Positions 36,247 to 45,920 of a stretch of 64,000 nt of DNA are shown here, piece after piece. The translations under genes were made by a program, and so were the position numbers. Under the pieces are notes generated by a model. That model made no database searches, was not told where the DNA came from, and worked only from the letters and a program-made list of their open reading frames with translations. This stretch comes from Martelella endophytica. Lineage in GTDB: Bacteria; Pseudomonadota; Alphaproteobacteria; Rhizobiales; Rhizobiaceae. Positions within the stretch are counted from its first letter, which is position 1. Every line of letters starts with the position of its first letter. The stretch spans positions 1,391,944 through 1,455,943 of the forward strand of contig NZ_CP010803.1 in NCBI RefSeq assembly GCF_000960975.1, read 5' to 3'.

Positions 36247-36321
36247 CGGATTACTCTTTCAGTGTCGGCCGGCGGGAGATGACCGCCTTGTGGCGATCAT
36301 CTCCGCGTCGTCTCTGGCGCG

Positions 36322-37602
36322 TCAGCGGGCGCGGTCGATGATCGCTTGGGCGTCGTCGATGAACAGCTCGGCCGCCTGCTGCGGCTCCGCATTGCCGAGG
36401 ACGACGTCGGTGCCGGCACGGATGAAGGCATCACGGACCTCGCCGGCACCCTTCGGCTCGGGCGGCGGCAGCGGGCCGACCTTGTCCTGGATGGCGTTGA
36501 AGTAATCCACCGAGACCTTTTCAGCCGGGGTAAAGTCCGGTGCCAGGGCCTTGCGCACTTCCGGATTGGCCGGGATGCCGCGTTCCAGGCCGAGGATCTT
36601 GGTTTCTTCCGGATCGTTGATCCAGTCGTTCATGTACATGATCGCCGCTTCCGGATCCTTGCTGTCGCGGCTGAGACTCATGAACATCGATGGCTTGATG
36701 AACTGGCCGGGTTCGCCATCAGGCTTGTGCGGAACCATGGCGGCGCCGACCGTGTCCTGCATCAGCGCCTGCACGCCGACGATCTGGTTCGACCAGAAGT
36801 TCGAGATCGCCGTATCGCCGGAAACGACGCCGACATCGGACATCGGCAGGTTGGCGTCGAGCGACTTGTCCTTTTCGCGAAGCGCACCGGCATTGCGCAG
36901 GTCGAGCCAGAACTGCCAGTAGCCGGCAATGTCTTCCGGCGTGGCGATCACGTCACCCTCTTCACCGAAGAAGGTGCGGCCGTTCTGGCGGATCCAGCAT
37001 TCGCAGGTTTCAAGCACGACCGAGCAGTCGTCCGAGCCCTTGATCTTGCCGCCGGTCTTTTCGGTGATCGTCTTGCAGACGTTTGCGAAGTCATCCCACG
37101 TCCAGTTGATCACGTCGGTGGTGATGCCGGCGTCCTCGAAGACCTTGGTGTTGTAGACGAAGACCTGGCTGTTGGAGCCGATGTTGAGCGCATAGAGCTT
37201 GCCGTCGACCATGCCGCCGGAGAGCGGGCCCTTGTCGAAATTGGACAGGTCGAGGCCATTGCCGATGAAGGGATCGAGTTCCTGCAGTGCGCCGCGACGG
37301 ACGTATTCGAACAGGAAGCGATAGTCCATCTGCACCAGGTCGGCCATGTTGCGGCCGGCGGTCTGGGTCGCCATCTTGGTCCAGTAGTCGCCCCAGCCGA
37401 TGGTTTCGCCGGAAACGGAGATGCCCTCGTGGTTCTTCTCGAACACCTCGATGACGTCGAAGGTCCGGCGGTCGCGGTCGGGATTGCCCCACCAGAAATG
37501 GCGAATGGAGCGGTCCTGCGCCAAAGCGGGCAGTGACGGCAGGCCAGCGGCCAGCGCCACGCCACCCGTTGTGGCCAAGAATTTTCTGCGTGAAATAGCC
37601 AT
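36322..37602 (-). CDS. Sugar-binding protein of CUT1 ABC transporter, Tat signal
   Basis: A 426-residue family 1 solute-binding protein. It starts MAISRRKFLATTGGVALAAG, a twin-arginine signal (SRRKFLA), so it is probably folded before export. The mature protein (about residue 30 on) has RSIRHFWWGNPDR and a C-lobe rich in aromatic residues, typical of oligosaccharide binders such as TogB/UgpB. ATG at 37602 is chosen for AGGAGGAGG just upstream; an earlier ATG at 37620 lies in that ribosome site. It begins the transporter operon. Confidence 0.9.
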   Translation of the reverse strand: MAISRRKFLATTGGVALAAGLPSLPALAQDRSIRHFWWGNPDRDRRTFDVIEVFEKNHEGISVSGETIGWGDYWTKMATQTAGRNMADLVQMDYRFLFEYVRRGALQELDPFIGNGLDLSNFDKGPLSGGMVDGKLYALNIGSNSQVFVYNTKVFEDAGITTDVINWTWDDFANVCKTITEKTGGKIKGSDDCSVVLETCECWIRQNGRTFFGEEGDVIATPEDIAGYWQFWLDLRNAGALREKDKSLDANLPMSDVGVVSGDTAISNFWSNQIVGVQALMQDTVGAAMVPHKPDGEPGQFIKPSMFMSLSRDSKDPEAAIMYMNDWINDPEETKILGLERGIPANPEVRKALAPDFTPAEKVSVDYFNAIQDKVGPLPPPEPKGAGEVRDAFIRAGTDVVLGNAEPQQAAELFIDDAQAIIDRAR

Positions 37603-37629
37603 AGAATTCCTCCTCCTCATGGCTCTGCG

Positions 37630-37944
37630 TTATGTGGTGTGGCCCCTTCGGGGTTCACCGCTGCGCACGTTCGCGGATTTCCACGCATCGGCGACAGGCC
37701 GGGCGCTCCCTTCCTCCAGGGAGATGGAAACCAGAACGAAATCCGTGCCGATGCGTTGGGCATCGTGCACTCTGCCGCGCCCTTCGGCGCGGAATCCTGA
37801 AATGGAAAAGATTTGCCGACCCTGAATGTCTCTGGAAAAGGGGCCGGGGCGAAGAGCCGCCGCGCCGACACCCATCGCGGCAACGGCAACCGGCAGGGCC
37901 CACGACCCCGTTCGCTGGTTTGAAGCTGCGCAGGCAATGGCCAT
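37630..37944 (-). CDS. Possible small protein with a strong ribosome-binding site
   Basis: A 104-codon frame starting MAIACAASNQRTGSW at 37944, preceded by GGAGGAGAATTC. That leader and the first codons (ATGGCCATT) closely resemble those of the binding-protein gene just downstream (GGAGGAGGAATTCT, ATGGCTATT). The product has a hydrophobic stretch (LPVAVAAMGVGAAAL, about 15-29) and no known domain. It may be a real leader gene or a duplicated fragment of the operon's translation start. I do not recognise a function. Confidence 0.35.
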   Translation of the reverse strand: MAIACAASNQRTGSWALPVAVAAMGVGAAALRPGPFSRDIQGRQIFSISGFRAEGRGRVHDAQRIGTDFVLVSISLEEGSARPVADAWKSANVRSGEPRRGHTT

Positions 37945-38312
37945 GAATTCTCCTCCCGACTTCATGGTGCCGACCGGGCCGCACGAACGGCCCTGAAGCC
38001 GCCTCCGTCGTCCTGTCCGGTCGCAATCGCAATGTTAGCGGTACCGGCTCAGCCGGCCCAGTCTCCTCAGTCGTCATCGGCGTGATGGCTGGCGCAAGCG
38101 CGCGACGATCCACCTTTGTCCGACAACATTCCTCCCGGCGCGAAACGCGGCCACAGATCCCTCCAGATCAGGTCAACGTTTCGAGAATTTCACTTTCCCA
38201 CGGCGTTCCGTAAAAAATGAAATCACATTCCGTTTTTTGATTTAGCCACAGCGTCCGGCCTATTGCAAGCCGCCACCCGCAACTTTCCGACCGGCTGGTA
38301 GGTTAGCGCCGG
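37945..38312. promoter_or_regulatory. Upstream region of the CUT1 operon
   Basis: About 370 bp between the possible small gene and the rmlA stop codon; no other gene is supported. The part from 38180 to 38260 is A+T-rich and contains the operator candidate, so the transporter promoter is most likely here. No terminator for the rml operon was recognised. Confidence 0.45.
38203..38243 (-). promoter_or_regulatory. Candidate operator of the IclR regulator
   Basis: TTCCGT occurs twice, 22 bp apart (38206-38211 and 38228-38233), and AAATCA (38220-38225) is inverted as TGATTT (38238-38243). The element sits in the promoter region of the sugar transporter operon. Assignment to the IclR protein is inference from proximity. 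Confidence 0.35.
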
Positions 38313-39209
38313 TCAGCCCATCGGATGTTCGGGCGAGGCCGAAAGCAGTTCCGACAGATAGGTGCCGTATGCGGTCTTGCGGAAGGTGTCGGCGTGCTGG
38401 CGCAACCGGTCAGCATCAATCCAGCCGCTGCGATAGGCGATCTCCTCCGGACAGCCGGACTGCATGCCCTGGCGGACCGAGAGCGTGCGCACGAAATTGC
38501 CGGCGTCGAGCAGGCTGCCATGGGTGCCGGTGTCGAGCCAGGCATAGCCGCGGCCCATGCGCTCCACCGAAAGCGTGCCGTCGTGGAGATAGGTCTCAAG
38601 CAGGGTGACGATCTCAAGCTCGCCGCGGGGCGATGGCTTGACCGCCCTTGCCCGCGCCGGGGCCTCGCCGTCCAGGAAATAGAGGCCGGTCACCGCATAG
38701 TTCGACGGCGGCGTTTCGGGCTTCTCGATGATCTCGCGCACACGGCCTTCCCGGTCGAAGGCAACGACGCCGTAGCGCTCCGGGTCGGCAACGTGATAGC
38801 CAAACACCGTTCCGCCGGCGGGTTTTGCATCGGCGGCCGAAAGAAGCTCCGGCAGGCCGTGGCCGAAGAAGATGTTGTCGCCGAGGATCATCGCCGACGG
38901 CGCTCCATCGAGAAAATCCTCCGCCAGCAGGTAGGCCTGCGCCAGCCCGTCCGGCGAGGGCTGGGTGATGTAGGTGAGGCTCACACCCCACTGGCTGCCG
39001 TCGCCGAGAAGCTTGCGGAACTGGGCCTGATCGTCGGGCGTGGTGATGATCGCGATTTCGCGGATGCCGCTCAGCATCAGCACAGACAGCGGATAATAGA
39101 TCATCGGCTTGTCGTAGACCGGCATCAGCTGCTTGGAGATGGCGAGCGTCAGCGGATAGAGCCTGGTGCCCGAGCCGCCGGCGAGAATGATGCCCTTGCG
39201 TGCTGTCAT
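38313..39209 (-). CDS. rmlA: Glucose-1-phosphate thymidylyltransferase
   Basis: A 298-residue nucleotidyltransferase that makes dTDP-glucose from dTTP and glucose 1-phosphate, the first step to dTDP-L-rhamnose. The nucleotide-binding motif GIILAGGSGTRLYPLT (residues 6-21), KQLMPVYDKPMIYYP and the metal-site LGDNIFFG are all present. Length matches RmlA. It is the last gene of rmlC-B-D-A and overlaps rmlD by 4 bp. Confidence 0.95.
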   Translation of the reverse strand: MTARKGIILAGGSGTRLYPLTLAISKQLMPVYDKPMIYYPLSVLMLSGIREIAIITTPDDQAQFRKLLGDGSQWGVSLTYITQPSPDGLAQAYLLAEDFLDGAPSAMILGDNIFFGHGLPELLSAADAKPAGGTVFGYHVADPERYGVVAFDREGRVREIIEKPETPPSNYAVTGLYFLDGEAPARARAVKPSPRGELEIVTLLETYLHDGTLSVERMGRGYAWLDTGTHGSLLDAGNFVRTLSVRQGMQSGCPEEIAYRSGWIDADRLRQHADTFRKTAYGTYLSELLSASPEHPMG

Positions 39210-40054
39210 GATGTTGCTCCCAGTTCCTTCAGGACGTCGTCGAGGCCCGCCTGCCAGTCCGGCCGCTCAAGGCCGAAGGCTGCCAGCGACGCGCAGTCGA
39301 GGCGCGAATTCAGCGGACGCTTTGCCGGCGTCGGATATTCGGCGGTCGGTATGTCGTTGACGGTGACGTTGCGGCCGGCCCGGCGGAAAATCGCGCGGGC
39401 GAAATCGGCCCAGCTGACATCCGGTGCGCCGGAGAAGTGATAGATGCCGGATTTCTCCGGGGCCGCGACAAGCCCTTCAGCCATGGCCTTGCAGGCGGCG
39501 GCGATCGCGCGTGCCGGCGTCGGCCCGCCGATCTGGTCGCCAACGACGTTCAGCGTGTCGCGGGTTTCCGAAAGCCGCAGCATGGTCTTGACGAAATTGC
39601 CGCCATGGGCGGAGAAGACCCAGCTCGTGCGCATGATCGCATGGGGCGCGCCGGAAGCGGCAACGGCCTCTTCGCCGGCAAGCTTGGTGCGCCCATAGGC
39701 GCCGATCGGCGCCGTCGGTGCATCGGTGGCGAAAGCCGTGTCACCGCTGCCATCAAACACATAATCAGTCGAAATGTGGATGAAGGGAATGCCGCGGGCG
39801 GCGGCCGCGCGGGCCATGGCCCCGGGCGCCTCGCCATTGATGATTTGGGCCGTCACCTCGTCATCTTCAGCCTTGTCGACGGCGGTGTAGGCTGCGGCAT
39901 TGATCACCGCATCGGGTCTGGCATCGGCAATGGCGGCGGCGCAGGCTTCCGGATCGGCAAGATCCGCCTCCGCCCGCGACAGGAACCGCGCCTCGGGCAG
40001 GATCGACTGCAGCTCCAGCGCGACCTGGCCGGTCTTTCCGAAGACCAGGATCAT
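39206..40054 (-). CDS. rmlD: dTDP-4-dehydrorhamnose reductase
   Basis: A 282-residue short-chain dehydrogenase that reduces dTDP-4-keto-rhamnose to dTDP-L-rhamnose with NAD(P)H. It has the Rossmann start [24 protein letters not shown] and the active-site STDYVFDG plus YGRTKLAGE (YxxxK). ATG at 40054 is chosen as it starts the Rossmann strand. It overlaps rmlB and rmlA by 4 bp each. Confidence 0.94.
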   Translation of the reverse strand: MILVFGKTGQVALELQSILPEARFLSRAEADLADPEACAAAIADARPDAVINAAAYTAVDKAEDDEVTAQIINGEAPGAMARAAAARGIPFIHISTDYVFDGSGDTAFATDAPTAPIGAYGRTKLAGEEAVAASGAPHAIMRTSWVFSAHGGNFVKTMLRLSETRDTLNVVGDQIGGPTPARAIAAACKAMAEGLVAAPEKSGIYHFSGAPDVSWADFARAIFRRAGRNVTVNDIPTAEYPTPAKRPLNSRLDCASLAAFGLERPDWQAGLDDVLKELGATS

Positions 40055-41094
40055 GCCTTCACCCCGAGGCGTTCGCCGACGCCCTTGCGGCTCTGAAGCG
40101 CCTTCCACCAGGCCTCGTTGTCGAGATACCACTGGACGGTCTGCTCAAGTCCCTGCTCGACCGTGACCGACGGGCGCCAGCCAAGCTCGGTGCGGATGCG
40201 GGTCGGATCGATGGCATAGCGCATGTCGTGGCCAGGGCGGTCGGTGACGAAGGCGATGAGGTCGGAATAGGAGCCTTCCGCGCGCGGCCGCTTCTCGTCG
40301 AGAATGGCGCAGATCGTCTTGACCAGATCGAGATTGGTGCGCTCGTTCTCGCCGCCGATATTGTAGCTGCGGCCGACCTTGCCCTTTTCCAGAACGGTCA
40401 ACAGCGCGTCGGCGTGGTCCTCGACGAAGAGCCAGTCGCGGATGTTCTCGCCCTTGCCGTAGACCGGGATCGACTTGCCGGCGAGCGCATTGAGGATGAC
40501 GACCGGGATCAGCTTTTCGGGGAAGTGGAAGGGGCCGTAATTGTTCGAGCAGTTGGTCACCAGCACCGGCAGGCCGTAAGTCTCGTGCCAGGCGCGGACC
40601 AGATGATCGGAGGCGGCCTTCGAAGCCGAATAGGGCGAGCGCGGATCGTAGGGCGTATCCTCGGTAAACTGCCCTTCGGTGCCCAGCGAGCCGAACACCT
40701 CGTCGGTGGAGATATGATGGAAGCGGAAGGTCTCCGGCTTGCCCTTGTTCACCCAATAGGCGCGGGCGGCTTCCAGCATGTTGTAGGTGCCATTGATATT
40801 GGTCTCGACGAAATCGCCGGGCCCATCAATCGAACGGTCGACATGGCTTTCGGCAGCCAGATGCATCACCGCGTCCGGCGCGTGCTTTTCAAACACCCGG
40901 TCAAGCGCCGCCCGGTCGCGGATATCGGCCTGTTCGAAGGCATAGAGCGGGCTCTTGTCCACCGAAGCGACGTTGTCGAGGCAGGCGGCATAGGTCAGCG
41001 CATCGAGATTGACGATGGCATGGCCCCGGGCGATGGCGTGTCGCACCACGGCCGATCCAATAAAGCCGGCGCCGCCGGTAACGAGAAGCTTCAT
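40051..41094 (-). CDS. rmlB: dTDP-glucose 4,6-dehydratase
   Basis: A 347-residue extended SDR enzyme that converts dTDP-glucose to dTDP-4-keto-6-deoxyglucose. Motifs: [15 protein letters not shown] (NAD binding), [27 protein letters not shown] (catalytic Thr/Asp/Glu) and [15 protein letters not shown] (YxxxK). It lies 9 bp after rmlC. Downstream rmlD overlaps by 4 bp. Confidence 0.95.
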   Translation of the reverse strand: MKLLVTGGAGFIGSAVVRHAIARGHAIVNLDALTYAACLDNVASVDKSPLYAFEQADIRDRAALDRVFEKHAPDAVMHLAAESHVDRSIDGPGDFVETNINGTYNMLEAARAYWVNKGKPETFRFHHISTDEVFGSLGTEGQFTEDTPYDPRSPYSASKAASDHLVRAWHETYGLPVLVTNCSNNYGPFHFPEKLIPVVILNALAGKSIPVYGKGENIRDWLFVEDHADALLTVLEKGKVGRSYNIGGENERTNLDLVKTICAILDEKRPRAEGSYSDLIAFVTDRPGHDMRYAIDPTRIRTELGWRPSVTVEQGLEQTVQWYLDNEAWWKALQSRKGVGERLGVKA

Positions 41095-41103
41095 GCGTAG
41101 ACC

Positions 41104-41661
41104 TCAGTAGACGAAGGGATTGTCGAACGCAGCAAAGGACGGGGCGTCACGATCCTTGGCCGAAACAGTGAAATCGATGTCTTTCAGCGGCCATTCGATA
41201 CCGATCTCCGGATCGTCAAAGCGCACGCCGCCATCGCATTCGGGCGCATAATAATCCGAGCACTTGTAGATGATCTCGGTATCCGGTTCCAACGTCATGA
41301 AGCCGTGCAGAAACCCTTCCGGGATCAGCAGTTGCTTGCCGTTTTCGAAGGTGAGCTCGACGCCGAACCATTTGCCGAAGGTCGGCGAGCCCTTGCGCGC
41401 ATCGACCGCCACATCGAACAGTCGCCCACGGCCACACCGCACCAGCTTCGCCTGCGCATGCGGCGGTGCCTGAAAATGCAGGCCCCGCACCGTGCCAACC
41501 GTCCGCGACAGCGAATGATTGTCCTGCACGAAATCGATATCGATACCGTGATCGGCAAACGTCTTGCGGTTCCAGCTCTCAGAGAAGAACCCACGCTCGT
41601 CGCCGAAACGCTTTGGCGTCAGCAGAACAAGACCCGGAATATCAGTTTTCTCAATGTTCAC
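41104..41661 (-). CDS. rmlC: dTDP-4-dehydrorhamnose 3,5-epimerase
   Basis: A 185-residue cupin epimerase of normal RmlC length. GLHFQAPPHAQAKLVR supplies the catalytic His region and FLHGFMTLEPDTEIIYKCSDYY the second active-site stretch. The start is GTG at 41661 (VNIEKTDIPG), with AAAAGG six bases upstream; ATG two codons earlier is out of frame and stops at once. First gene of the rml operon; divergent from the DUF4422-GT8 gene. Confidence 0.93.
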   Translation of the reverse strand: MNIEKTDIPGLVLLTPKRFGDERGFFSESWNRKTFADHGIDIDFVQDNHSLSRTVGTVRGLHFQAPPHAQAKLVRCGRGRLFDVAVDARKGSPTFGKWFGVELTFENGKQLLIPEGFLHGFMTLEPDTEIIYKCSDYYAPECDGGVRFDDPEIGIEWPLKDIDFTVSAKDRDAPSFAAFDNPFVY

Positions 41662-41865
41662 GGCATGCCTTTTCGGTTGAAACAGAGGTGGTCTATCAAA
41701 TTCAAACAGCTCAAGAAAGCAACTTGCCGCAGCTTTGTGGCAGCGCTGCGCTTGCGCTATCTTTTGCACAAATACCGCATTTGTGCGAAGGCATGTATGA
41801 CGGCTTTGGGCGGCACGAGGGTCGTCGCCGACCGACTACAAGCCAGGCGTCTTTGAAAGAACCTC

Positions 41866-43659
41866 ATGATATCGCAGGAAACCTTCATCTCCGTCGTCTA
41901 CTTCAAGGACGCCCCGCGCATTGCCACGAAGATACTGACGCCCGTTCAGGCCGGGCGGGCGCTGGGGCGGTTTTCGATGGAGGGGGTGATCGGGGACGAT
42001 ACCGGGGAAAACATCTCCGAAAAGAACATCGCTTGGAACGAGCTGACAGCGCTGTACTGGATGCGGCACAATGTCGATGCCGAATATTACGGGCAGATGC
42101 ATTACCGGCGGCTGCTGGCCTTTTCCGAGAAGGCGCCGAAGCGGCTGTCGTTCGAAGAGATCGGGCCGCGCGAATATGACCAGTTCGGTTGGGATGACCG
42201 TCTGATCGAGAAGGCCTGCCGGAGTGCGGATATCCTGACGCCGAACATGCGCGACATCTTTCTGCCGGGCATGCCGGAGGTGCCGATGACCGCCTCTGAA
42301 TTCTATTCCCACCAACATCACGGCGGCGACATGGATATCGTCGAGGAGATCGTGAAGTCGCGGTTTCCCGAAATCTATCCCTATTTCGTGCAGGTGCTGA
42401 CCGGGCGGCGGATCTTCTTCAACAGCATCACGGTGATGCGAAAGCCGCTGTTTCACGAATATTGCGACTTCCTGTTCGCGACGCTGGAAGCGGCCGAGGC
42501 GCGGATCGATACCAGCACTTACGACCCCTACCAGAAGCGCATCTGGGGCTTCCTCGCGGAATACCTGACCAATGCCTATGTCCACTATGCCAAGGCCGTC
42601 CATGATGCCAAGGTGCGCGAGTTGCCGCTGACATGGGGCATGCGGCCGCGGCCACCGGTCCTGCCGGAGCAGGTGCTGGCGGAGGCCCGTGCCAGGCGCG
42701 ATGCGATCACGGTACGCGACGGTACGGGAGCGGAGGATATCAACGTCGTTCTTTCGGTCGATGACCGCTACGCACCGCATGCTGCCGTCACCATCCTCTC
42801 GGCCCTTCGCACGACCGAGACACCCGGTCGGCTGCGCTTCTTCATCCTGAACGGCGGCAATGTCTCGCCCGCCAACCGCAAGACGCTTGAACAGGTGGTC
42901 ACAGGTGCCGGCGGGCGTATCGAATTCATCGATATCGACGATCACGACCTGCGCTTCCTGCCGCTCAACCGCGATTATGTGTCAATTGCCACCTATTACC
43001 GGCTGGTGATGCACCAGTATCTGCCGGGCGATGTCGACAAGGCGATCTATATCGACGCCGATACCATCGTCGTCGAACCGCTCGAAAAGCTCTGGGATAT
43101 CGATCTCGAGGGCCATCCCGTCGCCGGCGCGCCGGACGATGCCGGCTTCCAGCAGGCGCGCCGGATACAGCTTTCGGCCGAGCACCGCTATTTCAATGCC
43201 GGCGTGATGGTCTTCGACGTTGCGAAATTCCGGACGATGGAGATCGCTTCCGACGTGTTGGCCGTCTACCGCGAGAAAGGCCCCTATATCATCGCTCAGG
43301 ATCAGGACATCCTGAACATCCTGTTCGAGCGCGACACCAAGGTTCTGCCGCTCTGCTGGAACGTCGGTACGCGGCTTTACCGGGCCAATCCGCTCGAGCC
43401 TTCCTATTCGGAGGAGGAGGCTTTCGAGGCGGCGCGGGCGCCGGCGATCGTGCATTTCACCGACAAGAAGAAGCCCTGGCACATCAAGTGCACGCATCCC
43501 TTCACCGAGCTCTACTGGGATTATCGCAACGAGACACCCTGGGCGGAGACCGCCTTCGCAGGGCGCAAGCGGCGGCTGCTGCAGATGTTGCGGCGCAGGC
43601 TGAGAGCCCGCGACAAACGGTTCGAGCGCAAGGTGGTCGCGGCAGGCGGAAAGGGCTGA
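41866..43659 (+). CDS. DUF4422-GT8 fusion glycosyltransferase
   Basis: A 597-residue protein with two parts. Residues about 1-265 match DUF4422, with WNELTALYWMRHN and GQMHYRRLL (the HYRR motif, 79-82). Residues about 290-550 are a GT8 (LgtC/galactosyltransferase) domain with NVVLSVDD, IYIDADTIV (DxD at 397-399), RYFNAGVMVFD and HFTDKKKPWH. GT8 enzymes transfer a hexose from a nucleotide sugar with retention; DUF4422 proteins are also found in capsule and LPS loci. No signal or membrane segment; the C-terminus is very basic (RRRLRARDKRFERK), suited to membrane attachment. Divergent from the rhamnose operon, so a surface polysaccharide role is likely. Confidence 0.82.
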   Translation: MISQETFISVVYFKDAPRIATKILTPVQAGRALGRFSMEGVIGDDTGENISEKNIAWNELTALYWMRHNVDAEYYGQMHYRRLLAFSEKAPKRLSFEEIGPREYDQFGWDDRLIEKACRSADILTPNMRDIFLPGMPEVPMTASEFYSHQHHGGDMDIVEEIVKSRFPEIYPYFVQVLTGRRIFFNSITVMRKPLFHEYCDFLFATLEAAEARIDTSTYDPYQKRIWGFLAEYLTNAYVHYAKAVHDAKVRELPLTWGMRPRPPVLPEQVLAEARARRDAITVRDGTGAEDINVVLSVDDRYAPHAAVTILSALRTTETPGRLRFFILNGGNVSPANRKTLEQVVTGAGGRIEFIDIDDHDLRFLPLNRDYVSIATYYRLVMHQYLPGDVDKAIYIDADTIVVEPLEKLWDIDLEGHPVAGAPDDAGFQQARRIQLSAEHRYFNAGVMVFDVAKFRTMEIASDVLAVYREKGPYIIAQDQDILNILFERDTKVLPLCWNVGTRLYRANPLEPSYSEEEAFEAARAPAIVHFTDKKKPWHIKCTHPFTELYWDYRNETPWAETAFAGRKRRLLQMLRRRLRARDKRFERKVVAAGGKG

Positions 43660-43665
43660 AGGCGT

Positions 43666-45750
43666 TCAGCCGCCGCCCAGAAGCTGCATCAAGGTGCGAC
43701 GCTTGTGCTGTTTGGGCTGACTTTCGCCGACATTGGCGGGCGGGGTTTCGTTGCCGAGCCGGCCGAGAAGCTCCACCAACGTATCCGGAGTGTTGCCATT
43801 GGCCGCAGGCGCCGGCTGTGGGTCGATGATGCGGCCGCCGCCATAAAGCGGCTCCGACTTCACGCCCTTGTGCGCCTTCACCATGAAATCATGCCAGATC
43901 TCGGCCGGCAGCTTGCCGCCGGTTACGGATTTCATCGGCGAGTTGTCGTCATTGCCGACCCAGACCCCCGCCGTCAGGTTGGCGGTGAAGCCGACGAACA
44001 GCGCGTCGCGGGAGGATTGTGTCGTGCCGGTCTTGCCGGCGACCTGCCAGCCGGGAATCTGCGCCGCGCGGCCTGTGCCGTCGGTCACGACATGCATCAG
44101 CATGCCATTCATGTTGGCAGCAACCTGCGATGAAAGCACACGCTGCGGGTTGGCGCGGTCGTTGCGGTAAAGCGGCTTGCCGGCGTCGGTTTCGACGGTT
44201 TCGATCAGATAGGGCGTCACCTTGAAGCCGCCGTTCATGAAGGCGGTATAGGCGCCGGTCAGTTCCAGCAGAGAGACTTCGGAGGTGCCGAGCGCAAGCG
44301 AGGCGTTGGGGGTGATGTCCGAGCTGATGCCGAGCCGGTGGGCAAGGTCGACGACATAGCCCGGGCTTGCCTCCATCACCAGCTGGGCGGCGATGGTGTT
44401 GACCGAATGGGCCAGCGCATTGGTCAGCGTCATCGGGCCCGAATAGGTCTTTTCGTAATTTTCCGGCGTCCAGTTGTCGATGGTGATCGGCGCATCGTTG
44501 CGCACCGAGCCCGGCCGGTCGCCGATCTCGAGCGCTGCGGCATAGACGAAAGGCTTGAAGGCCGAGCCGGGCTGCCGTCTGGCGGTGGCGGCGCGGTTAT
44601 ACTGGCTTTCGGCATAGTCGCGCCCGCCCACCAGCGCGCGAATGGCGCCGGTGGCATCGATGGCGACGACGGCGCCCTGTTCGACACGGTCCTTCGCGCC
44701 GTTCTTGTCGAGCGCCGCCTGCAGGGTGGTTTCGGCGTCGCGTTCAAGGCCGGGGTCGAGCGTCGTGTAGACGACGAGATCCTGGTCGACCTCGCCGACG
44801 AGCGGCTTCAACTGCCGCATCACCATGTCGGCGACGTAGTTTTCGGCGCCCGACCAGTAGCTCGGCGCCCGGGTCGGCTCGCGCGCCATGGCGGTTGCCA
44901 TGTCGCTGTCGCCGATCATGCCCTGGTCGTGCATGGCGGAAAGTACGACCTGTGCGCGCTCTTCCGCTGCTTCCGGGTCCCGTGCCGGCGAAAGCCTTGA
45001 AGGGGCCTTCAGCAGGCCGGCCAGCAGCGCCGCCTCGCCGAGCGTCACATCCCGGGCGGACTTGTTGAAATAGCGCTGGGAGGCGGCCTCGACACCATAG
45101 GCGCCGGAGCCGAAATAGACGCGGTTCAGATACATCGCAAGGATCTGGTCCTTGGTGTATTTGTGCTCCAGCCAGATCGCCATCAGCGCTTCCTGCACCT
45201 TGCGTTCCAGCGTCTGTGCATGGGAGAGCAGCACGTTCTTGGCGAGCTGCTGGGTGAGCGTCGAGCCGCCCTGCACGACGCCGCCATGGGCGATATTGGT
45301 CGCCATGGCACGGGCAAGGCCGATCGGGTCGACACCGAAATGGGAATAGAAGCGGCGGTCTTCGATCGCGACGACGGCCATCGGGATATAGGGCGACATC
45401 TCGTCGAGGGAGAGTGCCTCGCCGCCGGTGGAGCCGCGATTGGCGATCAGCGAGCCGTCGGTGGCAACGATCTTGACGTTGGGCGCGCGCTCCGGCACGG
45501 CCCATTCATCGACCGGCGGCAGCTTGGCGCCGTAGTAGATGACGATGCCGGCAACGGCTATGGTGCCCCAGACGGCGGCGACGCAGCCCCAGTAGGACAG
45601 GAAGCGCAGCACCCGAAACAGCGGGTTGCCCGCGGAAGACCGGGACTTCTTCCTGCCGCCACCCTTCTTCTTTTTAGAAGGCTTCGCCGTAGCTCCGCCG
45701 CCGAAGAGCGAGGGTTCCGTCCTGCTGCGCTGGTTCTTCTTTTTCGCCAT
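43666..45750 (-). CDS. Class A penicillin-binding protein (PBP1-type)
   Basis: A 694-residue bifunctional murein synthase. A basic cytosolic tail (KKKKGGGRKK) and one membrane anchor (about 55-73) precede the GT51 transglycosylase, with catalytic Glu in AIEDRRFYSHFG (E130). The transpeptidase has SxxK as GSAFKPF (Ser near 392), SxN as HSVNT and KTGTTQ near 573. Both activities should be intact. It polymerises and crosslinks peptidoglycan at the inner membrane. Convergent with the GT8 gene (6 bp apart). Confidence 0.92.
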   Translation of the reverse strand: MAKKKNQRSRTEPSLFGGGATAKPSKKKKGGGRKKSRSSAGNPLFRVLRFLSYWGCVAAVWGTIAVAGIVIYYGAKLPPVDEWAVPERAPNVKIVATDGSLIANRGSTGGEALSLDEMSPYIPMAVVAIEDRRFYSHFGVDPIGLARAMATNIAHGGVVQGGSTLTQQLAKNVLLSHAQTLERKVQEALMAIWLEHKYTKDQILAMYLNRVYFGSGAYGVEAASQRYFNKSARDVTLGEAALLAGLLKAPSRLSPARDPEAAEERAQVVLSAMHDQGMIGDSDMATAMAREPTRAPSYWSGAENYVADMVMRQLKPLVGEVDQDLVVYTTLDPGLERDAETTLQAALDKNGAKDRVEQGAVVAIDATGAIRALVGGRDYAESQYNRAATARRQPGSAFKPFVYAAALEIGDRPGSVRNDAPITIDNWTPENYEKTYSGPMTLTNALAHSVNTIAAQLVMEASPGYVVDLAHRLGISSDITPNASLALGTSEVSLLELTGAYTAFMNGGFKVTPYLIETVETDAGKPLYRNDRANPQRVLSSQVAANMNGMLMHVVTDGTGRAAQIPGWQVAGKTGTTQSSRDALFVGFTANLTAGVWVGNDDNSPMKSVTGGKLPAEIWHDFMVKAHKGVKSEPLYGGGRIIDPQPAPAANGNTPDTLVELLGRLGNETPPANVGESQPKQHKRRTLMQLLGGG

Positions 45751-45920
45751 GGCGGGGTCGTCGGCACCTTCCGTTTCGCGTTCCGTTTTAGCCCGTCGTC
45801 TTTAAGGTCTTATTAAGGCGCGGGCATGCCCGCCCCGGCCGGGCGCCAGAAGATGACATCGAAGGTTAATGCAAGCTGAACGGGGCGGCGCGGCCGCCCC
45901 GCAAAGGCTGCTGTGCCGGA

